From: QHXQ01 sp036389375
GTDB taxonomy: Bacteria > Acidobacteriota > Blastocatellia > Pyrinomonadales > Pyrinomonadaceae
Assembly: GCA_036389375.1 (NCBI GenBank)
Contig: DASVQA010000140.1
Coordinates: 1-5,567 of the forward strand
DNA length: 5,567 bases
Direction of reading: 5' to 3'
Part shown: positions 5,403-5,567 of the stretch, in pieces
How positions within the stretch are numbered: position 1 is the stretch's first letter
Layout: each line of letters opens with the position of its first letter
Made by a program: the position numbers and the translations under genes
The notes under the pieces: model-generated
Told to the model about the DNA's origin: nothing
Databases searched by the model: none
The model's input: the letters and a program-made list of their open reading frames with translations, nothing else

Positions 5403-5567
5403 ATGCGCGCCGGTCTAGACAAAATCAAAGAAGAGGTTAAAGGGGTGTCACCTGAAGAGCTGCATCAGGTGCGCGCACTGGTTGATTCCCTGCCCACTGA
5501 GTCAGCCAAGCCTCAAATGACCGAAGATGAATTTGAGCAGTATCTCGTAACAAAGGGCGTAATCTCG
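5403..5567 (+). CDS. Antitoxin-like small protein, 5' part only (runs off window)
   Basis: The frame opens at ATG 5403 and stays open to the last base, giving 55 residues. The start has an excellent ribosome binding site, GAGGAG at 5391-5396, six bases upstream and overlapping the HTH gene's TGA, so the two genes are almost certainly co-transcribed and translationally linked. The protein is short-helical and acidic: IKEEVKGVSPEELHQVRALVDSL, written here as IKEEVKGVS then PEELHQVRALVDSL, then a Pro/Lys linker and MTEDEFEQYLVTKGVIS. This layout resembles the DUF2281-like or antitoxin-type proteins that commonly precede PIN-domain toxin genes. The C-terminus, which would bind the toxin, is outside the window, so this is resemblance and context, not proof. 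Confidence 0.7.
   Translation, partial: MRAGLDKIKEEVKGVSPEELHQVRALVDSLPTESAKPQMTEDEFEQYLVTKGVIS

Overview
The window is a GC-rich bacterial chromosomal segment dominated by one two-component phosphorelay locus. Its right edge is more AT-rich and carries small accessory genes. The phylum cannot be fixed from sequence alone. The KdpD-type (DUF4118) membrane anchor on a PAS/hybrid kinase, and an excisionase-type HTH gene followed by a short antitoxin-like gene, would fit Acidobacteriota (Blastocatellia-like) or another soil or environmental lineage. That is a weak inference.

Layout. Bases 1-72 may hold the last 23 codons of a rightward gene entering from outside the window. Bases 73-386 show no convincing gene, but contain a 21-nt imperfect tandem repeat and a perfect 7-bp hairpin. 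A NarL/FixJ-type response regulator (REC plus LuxR-type HTH) lies leftward at 387-1079. A 453-base divergent intergenic region (1080-1532) contains two short perfect inverted repeats and a strong extended -10 promoter. That promoter points into a 944-residue membrane-bound hybrid histidine kinase (1533-4367) with the order DUF4118, coiled coil, PAS, HisKA, HATPase, REC, REC, HPt. A REC-only response regulator faces it convergently (4400-4828), and an 8-bp inverted repeat spans the two gene ends.

Right edge. The spacer 4829-5194 has repeated short motifs and a previously hidden leftward small ORF of 41 codons (5024-5149). A compact control region follows, with a consensus -35 and an 18-bp imperfect palindrome. 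It leads into a 65-residue MerR/excisionase-like HTH protein (5195-5392). Ten bases later comes the start of a second small gene (5403 to beyond the window end) that resembles the antitoxin partners of PIN-type toxins.

How the genes may work together. The kinase has every residue needed for an internal His-Asp-Asp-His relay. It is flanked by a DNA-binding regulator and a stand-alone receiver, both with intact phosphoacceptor sites. The simplest reading is a self-contained multistep phosphorelay: the HPt domain passes phosphate to the NarL-type regulator, and the REC-only protein acts as a competing receiver, phosphate sink or protein-interaction output. The HTH and small-gene pair at the right looks like a separate, possibly autoregulated toxin-antitoxin-type cassette whose toxin would lie beyond the window.
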